NCBI GenBank assembly: GCA_965549605.1 | Contig: CBEVHG010000001.1 | Span: 25,332 to 89,331, forward strand | Reading direction: 5' to 3' | From: Electrothrix marina | GTDB lineage: Bacteria; Desulfobacterota; Desulfobulbia; Desulfobulbales; Desulfobulbaceae | Length of the DNA: 64,000 nt | Part shown: positions 16,188 to 25,059 of the stretch, piece after piece | How the letters are laid out: each line of letters begins with the position of its first letter | How positions within the stretch are numbered: the stretch's first letter is position 1 | The notes under the pieces: model-generated | The model's database searches: none | Seen by the model: the letters and a program-made list of their open reading frames with translations, nothing else | Told to the model about the DNA's origin: nothing | Position numbers and translations under genes: made by a program

Positions 16188-18860
16188 TCAACGCATCAAC
16201 TTTCTCAGCACATACGGCAGGATGCCGCCGTGTTGATAATAGGTCACCTCAATATCAGTATTCAGCTTGGCAAGGGCCGTAAATGCAACTGTACTTCCAT
16301 CTACCTTCTCCGCACGAATATGGAGAGCCTTACCCGGTGTCAGATCGCTCAGACCGCTGAGAACAAAAAACTCTGAGCCGTCCAGGCCGAGTCCTTGCCA
16401 ACTCTCGCCTTGGCTGAACTGAAGAGGCAGCACGCCCATCCCCACCAGATTACTCCGATGAATTCGCTCGTAGGATTCCGCAATAACCGCCTTTACCCCG
16501 AGCAATTGCGTTCCCTTGGCAGCCCAGTCACGGGACGAACCGGTGCCATATTCTTTCCCGGCAAGAATCACCAGCGGTGTTCCTTCCCGCTGGTACTGCA
16601 TTGCCGCCTCATAAACAAACATCTCCTCGTTCTCGGGAAATTTCCGGGTGAGACTCCCCTCTTTTGGGGCAACAAGCTGATTTTTTATCCTGATATTGCC
16701 GAAGGTCCCCCGCATCATCACCTCGTGATTGCCGCGCCGTGAACCGTAGGAATTAAATTCCTCTGCGCTGACACCCTGCTCTACTAAGTATTGGCCAGCA
16801 GGATATGCCTCCGGGATAGCACCGGCAGGAGAAATATGATCTGTGGTGACGGAATCACCCAGCAGCAGCAAGGCCCGTGCCTTAATGGTCTCTTCTCCTT
16901 GGGTGGTTTCTGTCTGAAAATTTTTGAAGTACGGTGGATTCTTGATGTAGTCGGAATCCGCATCCCAAGGAAAGGTGGTTTCTTCGGCAACCGGCATCTC
17001 CTGCCAGCGGCTATCGCCATCAAAGATGGTTGCATAATTACGCTGAAAGAGCTCGTCGCTGATATGCTGACTGATAAGAAATTCAATCTCAGTCTCTTCC
17101 GGCCAGATATCACGAAGGTAAACCGGCTCTCCCTTGGCATCCTGCCCCAGCGGCTCTTTCTTCATATCCACGTCAATCCGACCGCAGAGGGCAAAGGCCA
17201 CAACCAGCATGGGTGAGGCCAGGTAATTACCTTTGATCTTCTGATGAATCCGGGCTTCGAAATTGCGATTGCCGGAGAGGACTGAGGCTACAGAGAGGCC
17301 ATTATCCGTGATAGCCTGTTCAATAGCAGGATCAAGGGGGCCGCTGTTCCCGATGCAGGTGGTGCAACCAAAGGCCGCAATATGAAATCCAAGTCCTTCA
17401 AGCGGAGTAAGCAGATCCGCCTTGCGGAGATAGTCGGCAACCACCGTAGAACCCGGCGCAAAGGAGGTCTTGACATGGGGTGGAATCTTCAGACCTTTTG
17501 CAAGGGCGTTCCTTGCCATCAGGGCGGCACCGATGAGGACAAAGGGGTTTGAGGTGTTGGTGCAGGAGGTGATGGCGGCAATGACAATACTGCCGTTGCT
17601 CAGCATCATCTCCTGATCATCGATCTGCAGAGAGACGGTTTTCTGCTCCAGCGGGGTTACCGAAGCTTTCAGCTCGTTCAGGGAGATCCTGTCCTGGGGG
17701 CGAGACGGTCCGGCTAGACAGGGCTCAACAGACGCCAAATCGAGTTCGACCACCTTGCTGTATTCCGGTGTTTCCTCACCGTTATAAAAGAGTCCGGTTG
17801 CCTTAGCATAGGCCTCAGTGATACGAGCCTGTTCTGCCCGGTTGGTCATCTCCAGATATTCGATGGTTTTTTCATCCACTGGAAAGAAACCCATAGTGGC
17901 CCCGTATTCCGGGCTCATATTGGCGATGGTGGCCCGATCCATGACATTGAGGTTTTTGCTGCCCTTGCCGAAAAACTCAACAAATTTTTCCACCACCTTT
18001 TGTTCTCGCAGGATCTGGGTGACCGTCAGAGCCAGGTCAGTGGTGGTGACACCGGGCCTGAGTTCTCCTGTCAGATGGACTCCGACGACCTCGGGGATCG
18101 ACATAAAATAGGGTTGGCCCAGCATCACGGCTTCCGCCTCGATTCCGCCCACGCCCCAGCCCATGACCCCGGCACCGTTGATCATAGTGGTATGCGAATC
18201 TGTGCCGACCAAGGTGTCCGGGTAGAGCAGCGGGAAATTTCCTTCCTGTTTGCCGTCCTGATTAGCATCCTGCTCGGCCATAACGACTCGGGCAAGATAT
18301 TCCAGGTTCACCTGATGACAGATGCCGGAGTTCGGCGGCACAGCCTTAAAATTATCAAAATTCCTTTGTGCCCATTTCAGGAAGGCATAACGCTCGCTGT
18401 TGCGCTGATATTCCTTGGTCACGTTCTGCTCCAGGGCCTGGGCCGTCCCGTAATGATCCACCTGCACCGAGTGATCAACCACCAAATCCACCGGAATCAG
18501 CGGGTTGATTTTCTTGGGATCGCCTCCCTGCGCTTTAATGGCATCCCGCATCGCGGCCAGATCCACCACTGCCGGAACGCCGGTGAAATCCTGCATCAGG
18601 ACACGGGCAGGATGAAAGGGGATCTCCACCGGCTCAATGTACCAGGGTTTCCAGCCGGAAATCAGCTCCAACTCCTTTTCCGTCACCGTTGTTCCGTTCA
18701 TGTTGCGGAGGATATTCTCCACCAAAACTCGAATGGAAAAAGGCAGGCGGGCCATATTCACGCCCCTGTCAGTCAATAGCTTAATATTATAGAAGCTGTA
18801 TGCTTTGCCGTTGACCTTGATTTCCTGCAAGAATTCCTGGTTGCTCATATTGATCTTCAT
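16188..18860 (-). CDS. acnA: Aconitate hydratase A
   Basis: TCA-cycle enzyme interconverting citrate and isocitrate; cytosolic [4Fe-4S] protein of the AcnA/IRP1 type. About 890 residues from ATG 18860-18858, chosen because AAGGAAAA precedes it and 'MSNQEFLQEIKVNGKAYSFY' follows; a longer frame would add 29 uncharacteristic residues. Seen: 'VDHSVQVDHYGT', 'LVGTDSHTTMINGAGVMGWG', the cluster cysteines in 'ITSCTNTSNP' and 'GCTTCIGNSGPL', and the C-terminal swivel domain with 'GSSRDWAAKG'. It is transcribed toward the citrate-synthase-like cluster. Adjacent chemistry (citrate-type acids) is suggestive, but the gene may simply serve central metabolism. Confidence 0.95.
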   Translation of the reverse strand: MKINMSNQEFLQEIKVNGKAYSFYNIKLLTDRGVNMARLPFSIRVLVENILRNMNGTTVTEKELELISGWKPWYIEPVEIPFHPARVLMQDFTGVPAVVDLAAMRDAIKAQGGDPKKINPLIPVDLVVDHSVQVDHYGTAQALEQNVTKEYQRNSERYAFLKWAQRNFDNFKAVPPNSGICHQVNLEYLARVVMAEQDANQDGKQEGNFPLLYPDTLVGTDSHTTMINGAGVMGWGVGGIEAEAVMLGQPYFMSIPEVVGVHLTGELRPGVTTTDLALTVTQILREQKVVEKFVEFFGKGSKNLNVMDRATIANMSPEYGATMGFFPVDEKTIEYLEMTNRAEQARITEAYAKATGLFYNGEETPEYSKVVELDLASVEPCLAGPSRPQDRISLNELKASVTPLEQKTVSLQIDDQEMMLSNGSIVIAAITSCTNTSNPFVLIGAALMARNALAKGLKIPPHVKTSFAPGSTVVADYLRKADLLTPLEGLGFHIAAFGCTTCIGNSGPLDPAIEQAITDNGLSVASVLSGNRNFEARIHQKIKGNYLASPMLVVAFALCGRIDVDMKKEPLGQDAKGEPVYLRDIWPEETEIEFLISQHISDELFQRNYATIFDGDSRWQEMPVAEETTFPWDADSDYIKNPPYFKNFQTETTQGEETIKARALLLLGDSVTTDHISPAGAIPEAYPAGQYLVEQGVSAEEFNSYGSRRGNHEVMMRGTFGNIRIKNQLVAPKEGSLTRKFPENEEMFVYEAAMQYQREGTPLVILAGKEYGTGSSRDWAAKGTQLLGVKAVIAESYERIHRSNLVGMGVLPLQFSQGESWQGLGLDGSEFFVLSGLSDLTPGKALHIRAEKVDGSTVAFTALAKLNTDIEVTYYQHGGILPYVLRKLMR

Positions 18861-19143
18861 ATTGATTTTCCTTGCCTGATTGAGTTGATGTGGAGGAAGG
18901 GAAGCTGTAACGGCACCCGTCGGGTCCGGGGAGGACGAGGCGGACAACTGGGCAGCACGGTATAATCGTATTATAATTTTCTGAGCAGCTCAGTAATGTT
19001 AGACGCACATATAAAAAACTCCATAACAACTTAAACTTAAACTGTTATTACTGTCAAGGCCTGTTTATACCCTGGAGAAATCGAACCGGCTTCCTGATTT
19101 CATATTGACAACTCGGTAAAAAATCAGGTAGACATTGGTCTAC

Positions 19144-19240
19144 GTTTCACTGGGGGTGCTTTGAACAAAGCTGAGAGAGGCCGGTGCCTCAACCCTTGGA
19201 ACCTGACACGGTTAATGCCGTCGTAGGGATAGTGATGAAA
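19144..19240 (+). promoter_or_regulatory. TPP riboswitch (THI element)
   Basis: It has the two conserved cores: GGGGTGC...GCTGAGAG near 19153-19178 and ACCCTTGGAACCTGAC...TTAATGCC..CGTAGGGA near 19191-19229. It is closed by the pairing TTTCACT/AGTGATGAAA at its ends. It lies about 120 nt upstream of thiS and should repress the thi operon when thiamine pyrophosphate binds. Confidence 0.95.
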
Positions 19241-19359
19241 GCTTTGCAGAAATACCTTCCTTTTTTGCCCCTTCTTTCTTCCTCTCCCGCAGTTAACTCT
19301 CCACGGCCTGCCGTAAACTTTTTTTGCGACTTTACTCACTCGAATTATCTCAAATTTCG

Positions 19360-19557
19360 ATGCATATTATTCTGAACGGCAAACAGACAGCAAGCAACAG
19401 CCCAAACCTGCATGCGATGATTGTGGAAAAAGGCTTTGATCCTGATACCGTGATTGCGGAAGTCAATTTTCAGCTGATTAAAAAAAACGACTGGGAGCAG
19501 ACCACCCTTAACGAAGGTGATACGGTCGAGCTGCTCAGTTTTGTAGGAGGTGGATGA
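19360..19557 (+). CDS. thiS: Sulfur carrier protein ThiS
   Basis: 65 residues, ATG 19360 ('MHIILNGK'). Beta-grasp carrier whose C-terminal Gly-Gly is thiocarboxylated and donates sulfur to the thiazole ring. Seen: the ubiquitin-like pattern with 'VIAEVNFQLIKKNDW', 'LNEGDTVELLSFVGGG' and the terminal GG. First gene after the TPP riboswitch; its stop overlaps the thiG start by 4 nt. No thiF adenylyltransferase is present in this window. Confidence 0.92.
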   Translation: MHIILNGKQTASNSPNLHAMIVEKGFDPDTVIAEVNFQLIKKNDWEQTTLNEGDTVELLSFVGGG

Positions 19558-20345
19558 TGTCCACAAAAGAAACAGAAAATGATACCCTGTATTTTGGCGA
19601 TGTTGCTTTTTCCAGTCGCTTGCTTACCGGGACCGGTAAATTCGCCTCCCGCGATATTATTGCCCCCATGCTGGAGGCCAGCGGCTCCGAGCTGATCACC
19701 GTGGCCCTGCGTCGGGTGGATCCCAATGCCAAGGAAAAGGATATCCTCCAGTATATTCCCAAGTCAGTGCGCATCCTGCCCAACACCTCCGGTGCCAGAA
19801 CCGCCGAAGAGGCCGTTCGCATTGCCCGCATTGCCCGTGAGGCCGGTTGCGGTGATTTCATCAAGATTGAAGTCATCACGGACATGAAGTATCTGCTGCC
19901 GGATAATGCAGGGACGCTCAAGGCCACCGAAATCCTGGCCAAGGAGGGCTTTATCGTCCTTCCCTATATGATGCCGGACATCACCGTGACCAAGCAGCTC
20001 CACGATGCAGGTGCTGCCGCGATCATGCCCCTGGGCTCGCCCATCGGCACCAACCGTGGCCTGGAGATGAAGGCGATGCTCAAGCGGATCATTGAGATCA
20101 GCAAGCTGCCTGTGGTGGTGGATGCCGGAATCGGCAGGCCCTCTCAGGCAGCCGAGGCAATGGAGATGGGCGCGGATGCGGTCCTGGTTAATACCGCCAT
20201 TGCCACCAGCCATGATCCAGTGATGGCTGGCAAGGCCTTTTCCTTAGCTGTGCAGGCTGGACGGATGGCACGCTTGGCCCAAATGGCCGAGGAAAAAGAG
20301 TATGCCGATGCCTCCTCTCCTTTGACTGGCTTTCTGAGGCAATAA
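19554..20345 (+). CDS. thiG: Thiazole synthase ThiG
   Basis: 263 residues, (beta/alpha)8 barrel that forms the thiazole phosphate from deoxyxylulose phosphate, dehydroglycine and ThiS thiocarboxylate. Seen: 'SRLLTGTGKF', 'ITVALRRVD', 'ILPNTSGARTAEEAVR', 'IKIEVITD', 'AAAIMPLGSPIGTNRG' and 'VVDAGIGRPSQAAEAMEMGA'. The start is ATG 19554 (or 19557) after a TAGGAGG site, translationally coupled to thiS. thiH follows with one base between the genes. Confidence 0.95.
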   Translation: MMSTKETENDTLYFGDVAFSSRLLTGTGKFASRDIIAPMLEASGSELITVALRRVDPNAKEKDILQYIPKSVRILPNTSGARTAEEAVRIARIAREAGCGDFIKIEVITDMKYLLPDNAGTLKATEILAKEGFIVLPYMMPDITVTKQLHDAGAAAIMPLGSPIGTNRGLEMKAMLKRIIEISKLPVVVDAGIGRPSQAAEAMEMGADAVLVNTAIATSHDPVMAGKAFSLAVQAGRMARLAQMAEEKEYADASSPLTGFLRQ

Positions 20346-20346
20346 T

Positions 20347-21456
20347 ATGTCCTTTATGAATAAGGTGCTTGAGCTGGAGTCTTTTAATTTTGAGGGATAT
20401 TTTCGTTCGGTGAGCCCGGAGGATGTACGCAACTCGTTACAACGGGATGAGTTGGACCAGCGTGATCTGCTTAATCTTCTCTCTCTGACAGCCCAAGATT
20501 TTTTGGAGGAAATGGCGCAAAAAGGCCGGCAGGTTACTCGCCAGTACTTTGGCAATATCATCAGCCTCTATGCTCCGTTGTATATCTCGGATCATTGCTC
20601 CAATCTCTGCACCTATTGCGGCTTTAATGCGGGCGTAGATTTCCCCAGAACCAAACTCTCCTTGGAAGAGATTGAACGGGAAGCCGCAGCCATTGCTGCG
20701 ACTGGTATCCGTCATATCCTGATCCTGACCGGCGAGGCCCCGGCCCAGACGCCCATGCCCTATTTGGAAGAGGCGGTCAAGATCATGAAGAAGTACTTCT
20801 CCTCCATTGCCCTGGAGATCTTCCCTATGGATGAGGAGGAGTATCAGGTGCTGTGCAAGGCCGGGGCGGATTCCCTAACTGTGTATCAGGAGGTCTATGA
20901 TCGGGATATTTATAAAGAGGTGCATCCACGCGGCAGAAAGTCGGATTACGAGTATCGGCTCATGACCCCGGAGCGCGGGGCGCGGGCTGGCTTCCGGGCC
21001 TTGAATATCGGTACACTGTTCGGCCTGGGCGAGCCGCGCAAAGAGGCCTACATGGCAGCGCTTCATGCGCAGTATCTTGAGCGGGAATTCCCGGATGTTG
21101 AGGTTTCTCTTTCTTTGCCTCGCATGACCAAGGCCAAGGGAATTATTGAGCCCAAGAATATCCTGTCCGATATTGATTTTGTCCAGTTCATGCTGGCCTG
21201 GCGGCTCTTCATGCCTAGGTTAGGTATTACCATCTCTACCCGCGAGTCTGCTGAGTTCCGAGATCGGCTGATCCATCTCGGCGCAACCCGCTATTCCTCC
21301 GGCTCCAAGACCGGGGTCGGGGAGTATGCCCTCAAAGACCATGCCGAGGCCACAGTCCAGTTTGAGGTGACTGATGATCGCAGTGTGGATGAGGTGGCCG
21401 CGATGATCCGGCAGAGCGGGTATCAGCCGGTGTTTAAGGATTGGGAGTTGGTTTAG
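20347..21456 (+). CDS. thiH: 2-iminoacetate synthase ThiH (radical SAM)
   Basis: 369 residues. Radical SAM tyrosine lyase giving dehydroglycine (2-iminoacetate) for anaerobic thiazole synthesis. The cluster-binding motif is in 'SDHCSNLCTYCGFN' (CxxxCxxC), followed by 'ILILTGEAP', 'IALEIFPMDEEEY', 'DSLTVYQEVYD' and 'TISTRESAEFRDRL'. Using ThiH rather than glycine oxidase ThiO fits an anaerobic or microaerophilic organism. Its last ~85 bases are repeated, diverged, after the BRO-N gene. Confidence 0.95.
   Translation: MSFMNKVLELESFNFEGYFRSVSPEDVRNSLQRDELDQRDLLNLLSLTAQDFLEEMAQKGRQVTRQYFGNIISLYAPLYISDHCSNLCTYCGFNAGVDFPRTKLSLEEIEREAAAIAATGIRHILILTGEAPAQTPMPYLEEAVKIMKKYFSSIALEIFPMDEEEYQVLCKAGADSLTVYQEVYDRDIYKEVHPRGRKSDYEYRLMTPERGARAGFRALNIGTLFGLGEPRKEAYMAALHAQYLEREFPDVEVSLSLPRMTKAKGIIEPKNILSDIDFVQFMLAWRLFMPRLGITISTRESAEFRDRLIHLGATRYSSGSKTGVGEYALKDHAEATVQFEVTDDRSVDEVAAMIRQSGYQPVFKDWELV
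21371..21456 (+). repeat. thiH 3' end, repeat copy 1
   Basis: The final ~86 nt of thiH, coding for 'RSVDEVAAMIRQSGYQPVF..'. They are duplicated at 22371-22457 with a one-base insertion and scattered substitutions (roughly 85-90 % identity by eye). The two copies flank the BRO-N gene in direct orientation. Confidence 0.85.
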
Positions 21457-21522
21457 TTAGTGAGTCATATTGCTTTTCGCTTAAAACATTTAAAATAACA
21501 ATATTCTTCAAAGAGATAAGTC

Positions 21523-22374
21523 GTGCAGCAAGAAAAATCAATAATCCTGTTTAATCAGAAAGAAGTACGCCGTTATTGGGACGATAATGAGGAACAATGG
21601 TACTTTTCTATTATTGATGTTGTTGCCGTTCTGACTGACTCTTCAAACCCGAGAAGATATTGGTCTGATTTAAAATCAAAGTTAAAACGAGAAGGTAGCA
21701 AGGTGTACGAAAATATCGTACAACTGAAATTGCCCTCTTCTGATGGGAAAAAATACAATACAGACTGTTTCAATACTGAAGATCTGCTTCGTACTGTTCA
21801 ATCCATACCCTCTCCCAAAGCAGAACCGTTTAAGGTGTGGTTAGCCAAAGTCGGTTATGAACGTATAGAAGAAACAGAAGACCCGGAACTTACCTTTGAA
21901 CGAGCGATGCAGACCTATCTGAAAAAGGGCTACAGCAAGGAATGGATAAATCAGCGGCTGAAGAGTATTGAGGTCAGAAAAGAACTCACGGATGAATGGC
22001 AGGAACGAGGTGTAAAAAAAGGCTTGGAATATGCCATATTGACTAATGAGATTACAGAAGCTTGGGCGGGCAAAAGTGTCAAAGAATACAAAAGATTCAA
22101 AGGGCTGAAAAAACAAAATCTAAGAGATAATATGACCAACCTTGAGTTGGTTTTAAATATGCTTGCCGAGGCTTCAACAACAGAAATATCCAAAAAGAAA
22201 AATCCGACAAATTTTGCCGAAAGCAAAACAGTTGCGAGAGAAGGCGGACATGTTGCAGGAACCGCGAGAAAAGAAATTGAATCTAAAACCGGTGAAAGTA
22301 TTGTCTGTCCAGAAAATGCAGAGGATTTACGATTGGAAAACAAAACGAAGAACCCGTTATCCAGCAGTAACTGA
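21523..22374 (+). CDS. BRO-N domain protein (DinD/antirepressor-like)
   Basis: 283 residues, GTG start. The N-terminal part is a BRO-N/antirepressor-type DNA-binding domain: 'WYFSIIDVVAVLTDSSNPRR', 'YWSDLKSKLKREGS' and 'FNTEDLLRTVQSIPSP'. The middle ('YLKKGYSKEWINQRLKSIEV', 'LTNEITEAWAGKSVKEYK') resembles DinD (DNA-damage-inducible protein D). The tail is Lys/Glu-rich. Homologues are often carried on phage and mobile DNA. The gene is AT-richer than the thi genes and sits between two copies of the thiH 3' end, so acquisition by integration or recombination is likely. Confidence 0.75.
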   Translation: MQQEKSIILFNQKEVRRYWDDNEEQWYFSIIDVVAVLTDSSNPRRYWSDLKSKLKREGSKVYENIVQLKLPSSDGKKYNTDCFNTEDLLRTVQSIPSPKAEPFKVWLAKVGYERIEETEDPELTFERAMQTYLKKGYSKEWINQRLKSIEVRKELTDEWQERGVKKGLEYAILTNEITEAWAGKSVKEYKRFKGLKKQNLRDNMTNLELVLNMLAEASTTEISKKKNPTNFAESKTVAREGGHVAGTARKEIESKTGESIVCPENAEDLRLENKTKNPLSSSN

Positions 22375-22457
22375 TTGATCGCAGCGTGGATGAGGTGGCA
22401 GAGATGATCCGACAGTGCGGGTATCAGCCGGTGTTTAAGGATTGAGAGATGGTGTGA
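22371..22457 (+). pseudogene. thiH 3' end fragment, repeat copy 2
   Basis: Diverged duplicate of the thiH tail immediately after the BRO-N stop. In one frame it reads 'RSVDEVAEMIRQCGYQPVF', matching thiH except for a few residues, and it meets a premature stop where thiH has Trp ('KDW' becomes 'KD-stop'). It has no start or upstream part. It looks like a relic of the original thiH end left behind when a BRO-N segment plus a new thiH tail arrived. Confidence 0.8.
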
Positions 22458-22466
22458 GGTGACTCT

Positions 22467-23129
22467 ATGGACTGGAAAACTCTACTTACAAACGAGGCTG
22501 TCTCGAATTACCTTGTATTTGGGGCAGGTCTTCTTGTAGGACTGCTTGTGCATGTAATACGCAAGTATGTCCGGAAACCATCTATTATTCGGCTTGAAAA
22601 ACAAAAAGAAATTTCATTAATAGAGTTGAATAGCGATGCAAAAGAACGATTAAAAGTTACCTATCAAGACGAGCCGATTAAAGAGTTTCATCTGACTTTA
22701 TTTGAATTACGAAATAAGTCCGAGAAGCTAATTGAAAATATTCGCCTCAAACTATACCTAGATGAGGATAACGGCCCTCAGAAACTCTACGAAATGGTAA
22801 TTGATGATCCGTTAGAGGATATTCGTCAGCCTGCTCCGACAATTTCATGCGTTGTTGAAAAAACAGGTGTCCATTATTTATCAATAGAAGTTCCTTACCT
22901 GAATGATTCAAGAAATCACAACGATTCTATCCTAATCCGTATTTATTCACCTGCGCCAATTCGTACATCTCATCTCATAGGCGGAGGAAGGGGCTGGACA
23001 GCTCGTTTCTTTGACCGGGTAGCATTTAATCAAAAATTAGACCGAATGGTAAGTGAATCGAAATCTACTGGTGAGCTTGTGCTCAATGCAGGTGTCGCTA
23101 GCTTAATAAAACGTTGGCGTTCTCGTTGA
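22467..23129 (+). CDS. Membrane-anchored hypothetical protein
   Basis: 220 residues, ATG start. One N-terminal transmembrane helix ('YLVFGAGLLVGLLVHVI', residues ~15-31) is followed by basic residues, so the remaining ~185 residues probably face the cytoplasm. The soluble domain is beta-rich in appearance ('KEFHLTLFELRNKSEKLIEN', 'VHYLSIEVPYL', 'DSILIRIYSPAPI'). I do not recognise a family. It is preceded directly by the thiH fragment and followed closely by the cupin gene. It is AT-rich like the BRO-N gene and may belong to the same insert. Confidence 0.6.
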   Translation: MDWKTLLTNEAVSNYLVFGAGLLVGLLVHVIRKYVRKPSIIRLEKQKEISLIELNSDAKERLKVTYQDEPIKEFHLTLFELRNKSEKLIENIRLKLYLDEDNGPQKLYEMVIDDPLEDIRQPAPTISCVVEKTGVHYLSIEVPYLNDSRNHNDSILIRIYSPAPIRTSHLIGGGRGWTARFFDRVAFNQKLDRMVSESKSTGELVLNAGVASLIKRWRSR

Positions 23130-23147
23130 TTTTTAGCAAAAGTTACA

Positions 23148-23663
23148 ATGACACCAGATAAAATCACCACCCTTCTCGGCCTTGAACCGCATCCCACCGA
23201 AGGCGGCTATTTCCGCAGAACCTACGAGTCCGACCTGCGCTGCAACACGGAAAACGGCAGCAGAATGCTGCTGACATCTATCTACTACATGCTGACGCAG
23301 GACAACCCCGGCGGATTCCTGCATAGGAATAAATCAGATATTCTTCACTACCACCACCTCGGCGCAGCCATCAAGTACACCATCGTTTCCCCGGACGGTG
23401 TGCTTTCCGAAAAAATTCTCGGACCCAATATCGCTCACGGTGAGAGCCTGCAATTGCTAGTGCCGGGCGGCTGGTGGAAAGCCTCACAGATATGTGAAGG
23501 CGACTATGCTTTAATCAGCGAGGCCGTCTCCCCCGGCTTTGAATATGCGGATAATGAAATCGCCACCGAGAAGTTGGTTCAGCAGCTCTTCCCGGATATA
23601 AAACCGCAACTGAGCGAGTTTATCAAACCGGAGAGGCAGGAACAATGGTCAAAATATATATAG
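23148..23663 (+). CDS. Cupin-fold protein (DUF985)
   Basis: 171 residues. Matches the DUF985 cupin family: 'LGLEPHPTEGGYFRRTYES', 'TSIYYMLT', 'FLHRNKSDILHYHHLG', 'GESLQLLVPGGWWKASQI', 'YALISEAVSPGFEYAD'. The His-rich strand and 'VPGGWWKA' are hallmarks. Function unknown for the family; probably a small-molecule-binding or isomerase-type cupin. The next gene overlaps its 3' end by 19 nt. Confidence 0.85.
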   Translation: MTPDKITTLLGLEPHPTEGGYFRRTYESDLRCNTENGSRMLLTSIYYMLTQDNPGGFLHRNKSDILHYHHLGAAIKYTIVSPDGVLSEKILGPNIAHGESLQLLVPGGWWKASQICEGDYALISEAVSPGFEYADNEIATEKLVQQLFPDIKPQLSEFIKPERQEQWSKYI

Positions 23664-23968
23664 CTCAGCATATTACAGAGGCCTATCTTGTGAAAGGCCT
23701 ACTGGAATCGCAAGAGATCGCCTGTGAGCTGACGAACGAAAATCTATCCTCTTTACGAGGCGAGCTGCCCATGACAGCTGAGACAGCGCCAACTCTCTGG
23801 ATACATGATGCTTCCAAGTTTGATACAGCAAGAGCGATAATCGCTGAATATGAAGAGGCAAACAGGAGAAAAAGTACCGGTGCCGCGAACTGGGTATGCA
23901 AAGTCTGCGGCGAAAAGTCTGAAGAGCAGTTTACTGAATGCTGGAATTGCCTGACCTCTCGAACCTAA
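23645..23968 (+). CDS. DUF2007-like protein with C-terminal zinc ribbon
   Basis: 107 residues. The N-terminal ~70 residues follow the DUF2007 (putative signal-transducing protein) pattern: 'VKIYIAQHITEAYLVKGLLE', 'GIACEL'-like segment, 'PTLWIHDASKFDTARAIIAEY'. The C-terminus has 'WVCKVCGEKSEEQFTECWNC', two CxxC pairs forming a rubredoxin-type zinc ribbon. Overlaps the DUF985 gene and precedes thiE; no thiamine role is evident. Confidence 0.8.
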   Translation: MVKIYIAQHITEAYLVKGLLESQEIACELTNENLSSLRGELPMTAETAPTLWIHDASKFDTARAIIAEYEEANRRKSTGAANWVCKVCGEKSEEQFTECWNCLTSRT

Positions 23969-24012
23969 CCGGGAATATTAATAATGCTAGCCGTCACAAT
24001 TAGACAAAAGCC

Positions 24013-25059
24013 ATGAATCAAAACAGATTGCTTGATGCAAATATTAACCGTTCTGCCGAAGGATTACGGGTTTTAGAGGATATTGCCCGCTTCAGCCTTG
24101 ATAACCAAAAGCTTTCCTCAGCTATCCGCAGCCTGCGCCACAGGGTGCGGGACCTGTTCAAAGGCCGGGAGCACACCTTGCTGTCTGCAAGGGACTCAGC
24201 CGCCGATGTGGGCCAAATAACCTCGCAGCAGAATACTGGCTCAGATCAGCGGAACGGGCTCCGGGACACTGTGCTGTCCAACTTCAAACGAGTGCAGGAG
24301 GCCAGTAGGACCATAGAAGAAGTCCTTAAGACCAAGGGCGAGTACAGTGCAGGCAAGACTGTGGAAGAGTTGCGCTTTTCCGTGTATGAGCTTGAGGCCG
24401 AGTTGATGTCGCTTTTCAATCGTCAACTGCCTGAGGGTATTTACGGGATCCTGGGTGAGAAATTCTCTCTAGGTCGGAGCAATGTGGAGGTGGCTTGCCA
24501 AATGGTGGAGGCCGGGGTAGCCGTGGTTCAGTACCGGGAAAAAGTGAAATATAAAAGTATCCGGGCAATTTATGAGGAATGCCTTGCCATCCGCAAAATT
24601 ACCCGCGATGCGGGTGTACCTTTTATCATCAACGACTATGCTGATATCGCTCTGATGGTCGAAGCAGACGGAATCCATCAGGGTCAGGATGATCTGCCGG
24701 TCAAGGCCCTGCGCGAAATTGCCCCGGAGATGCTCATCGGCTGTTCCACCCATTCCCCGGAGCAGGCCCGGAAGGCCATTGAGGACGGGGCAGACTACCT
24801 CGGCGTCGGCCCTATTTTCACCACCCAGACCAAGGAAGATGTCTGTGCTGCTGTGGGACTGGAGTATCTGGAATATGTGGTCAAACACCATAATATCCCC
24901 TTTGTGGCTATCGGCGGAATTAAACGAGAGAACCTGCCCCAGGTGTTACAACGCGGGGCAAAAACCGTTTGCTTGGTTACCGAGATTATCGGAGCTGAAG
25001 ATATCGGGCAGCGGATCAAAGAAATTCAGGAAATTTTCAACTCAGGAGAAGAGATATGA
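24013..25059 (+). CDS. thiE: Thiamine-phosphate synthase with N-terminal ThiD2-like domain
   Basis: 348 residues. The C-terminal ~210 residues are ThiE, which couples HMP-PP and thiazole phosphate to thiamine phosphate: 'VVQYREK', 'PFIINDYADIALMVEADGIH', 'GQDDLPVKALREIAP', 'IGCSTHSPEQA', 'DYLGVGPIFTTQTK' and 'PFVAIGGI'. The N-terminal ~135 residues ('LLDANINRSAEGLRVLEDIA', 'RHRVRDLF', 'KRVQEASRTIEEVLK') resemble the ThiD2-type domain fused to ThiE in cyanobacteria and some anaerobes, which is thought to phosphorylate HMP-P. This could replace ThiD, which is not seen here. The gene overlaps thiC by 4 nt. Confidence 0.9.
   Translation: MNQNRLLDANINRSAEGLRVLEDIARFSLDNQKLSSAIRSLRHRVRDLFKGREHTLLSARDSAADVGQITSQQNTGSDQRNGLRDTVLSNFKRVQEASRTIEEVLKTKGEYSAGKTVEELRFSVYELEAELMSLFNRQLPEGIYGILGEKFSLGRSNVEVACQMVEAGVAVVQYREKVKYKSIRAIYEECLAIRKITRDAGVPFIINDYADIALMVEADGIHQGQDDLPVKALREIAPEMLIGCSTHSPEQARKAIEDGADYLGVGPIFTTQTKEDVCAAVGLEYLEYVVKHHNIPFVAIGGIKRENLPQVLQRGAKTVCLVTEIIGAEDIGQRIKEIQEIFNSGEEI

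Noticed and set aside
18000..18779. 259-codon forward frame inside acnA
   Set aside because: Entirely antisense to conserved aconitase sequence; composition (His/Gln/Arg-rich) is not protein-like.
21457..24012. A complete prophage or integrative element between thiH and thiE
   Set aside because: Only one phage-type (BRO-N) gene is present, without integrase or structural genes; the repeats support a small insertion or recombination event only.
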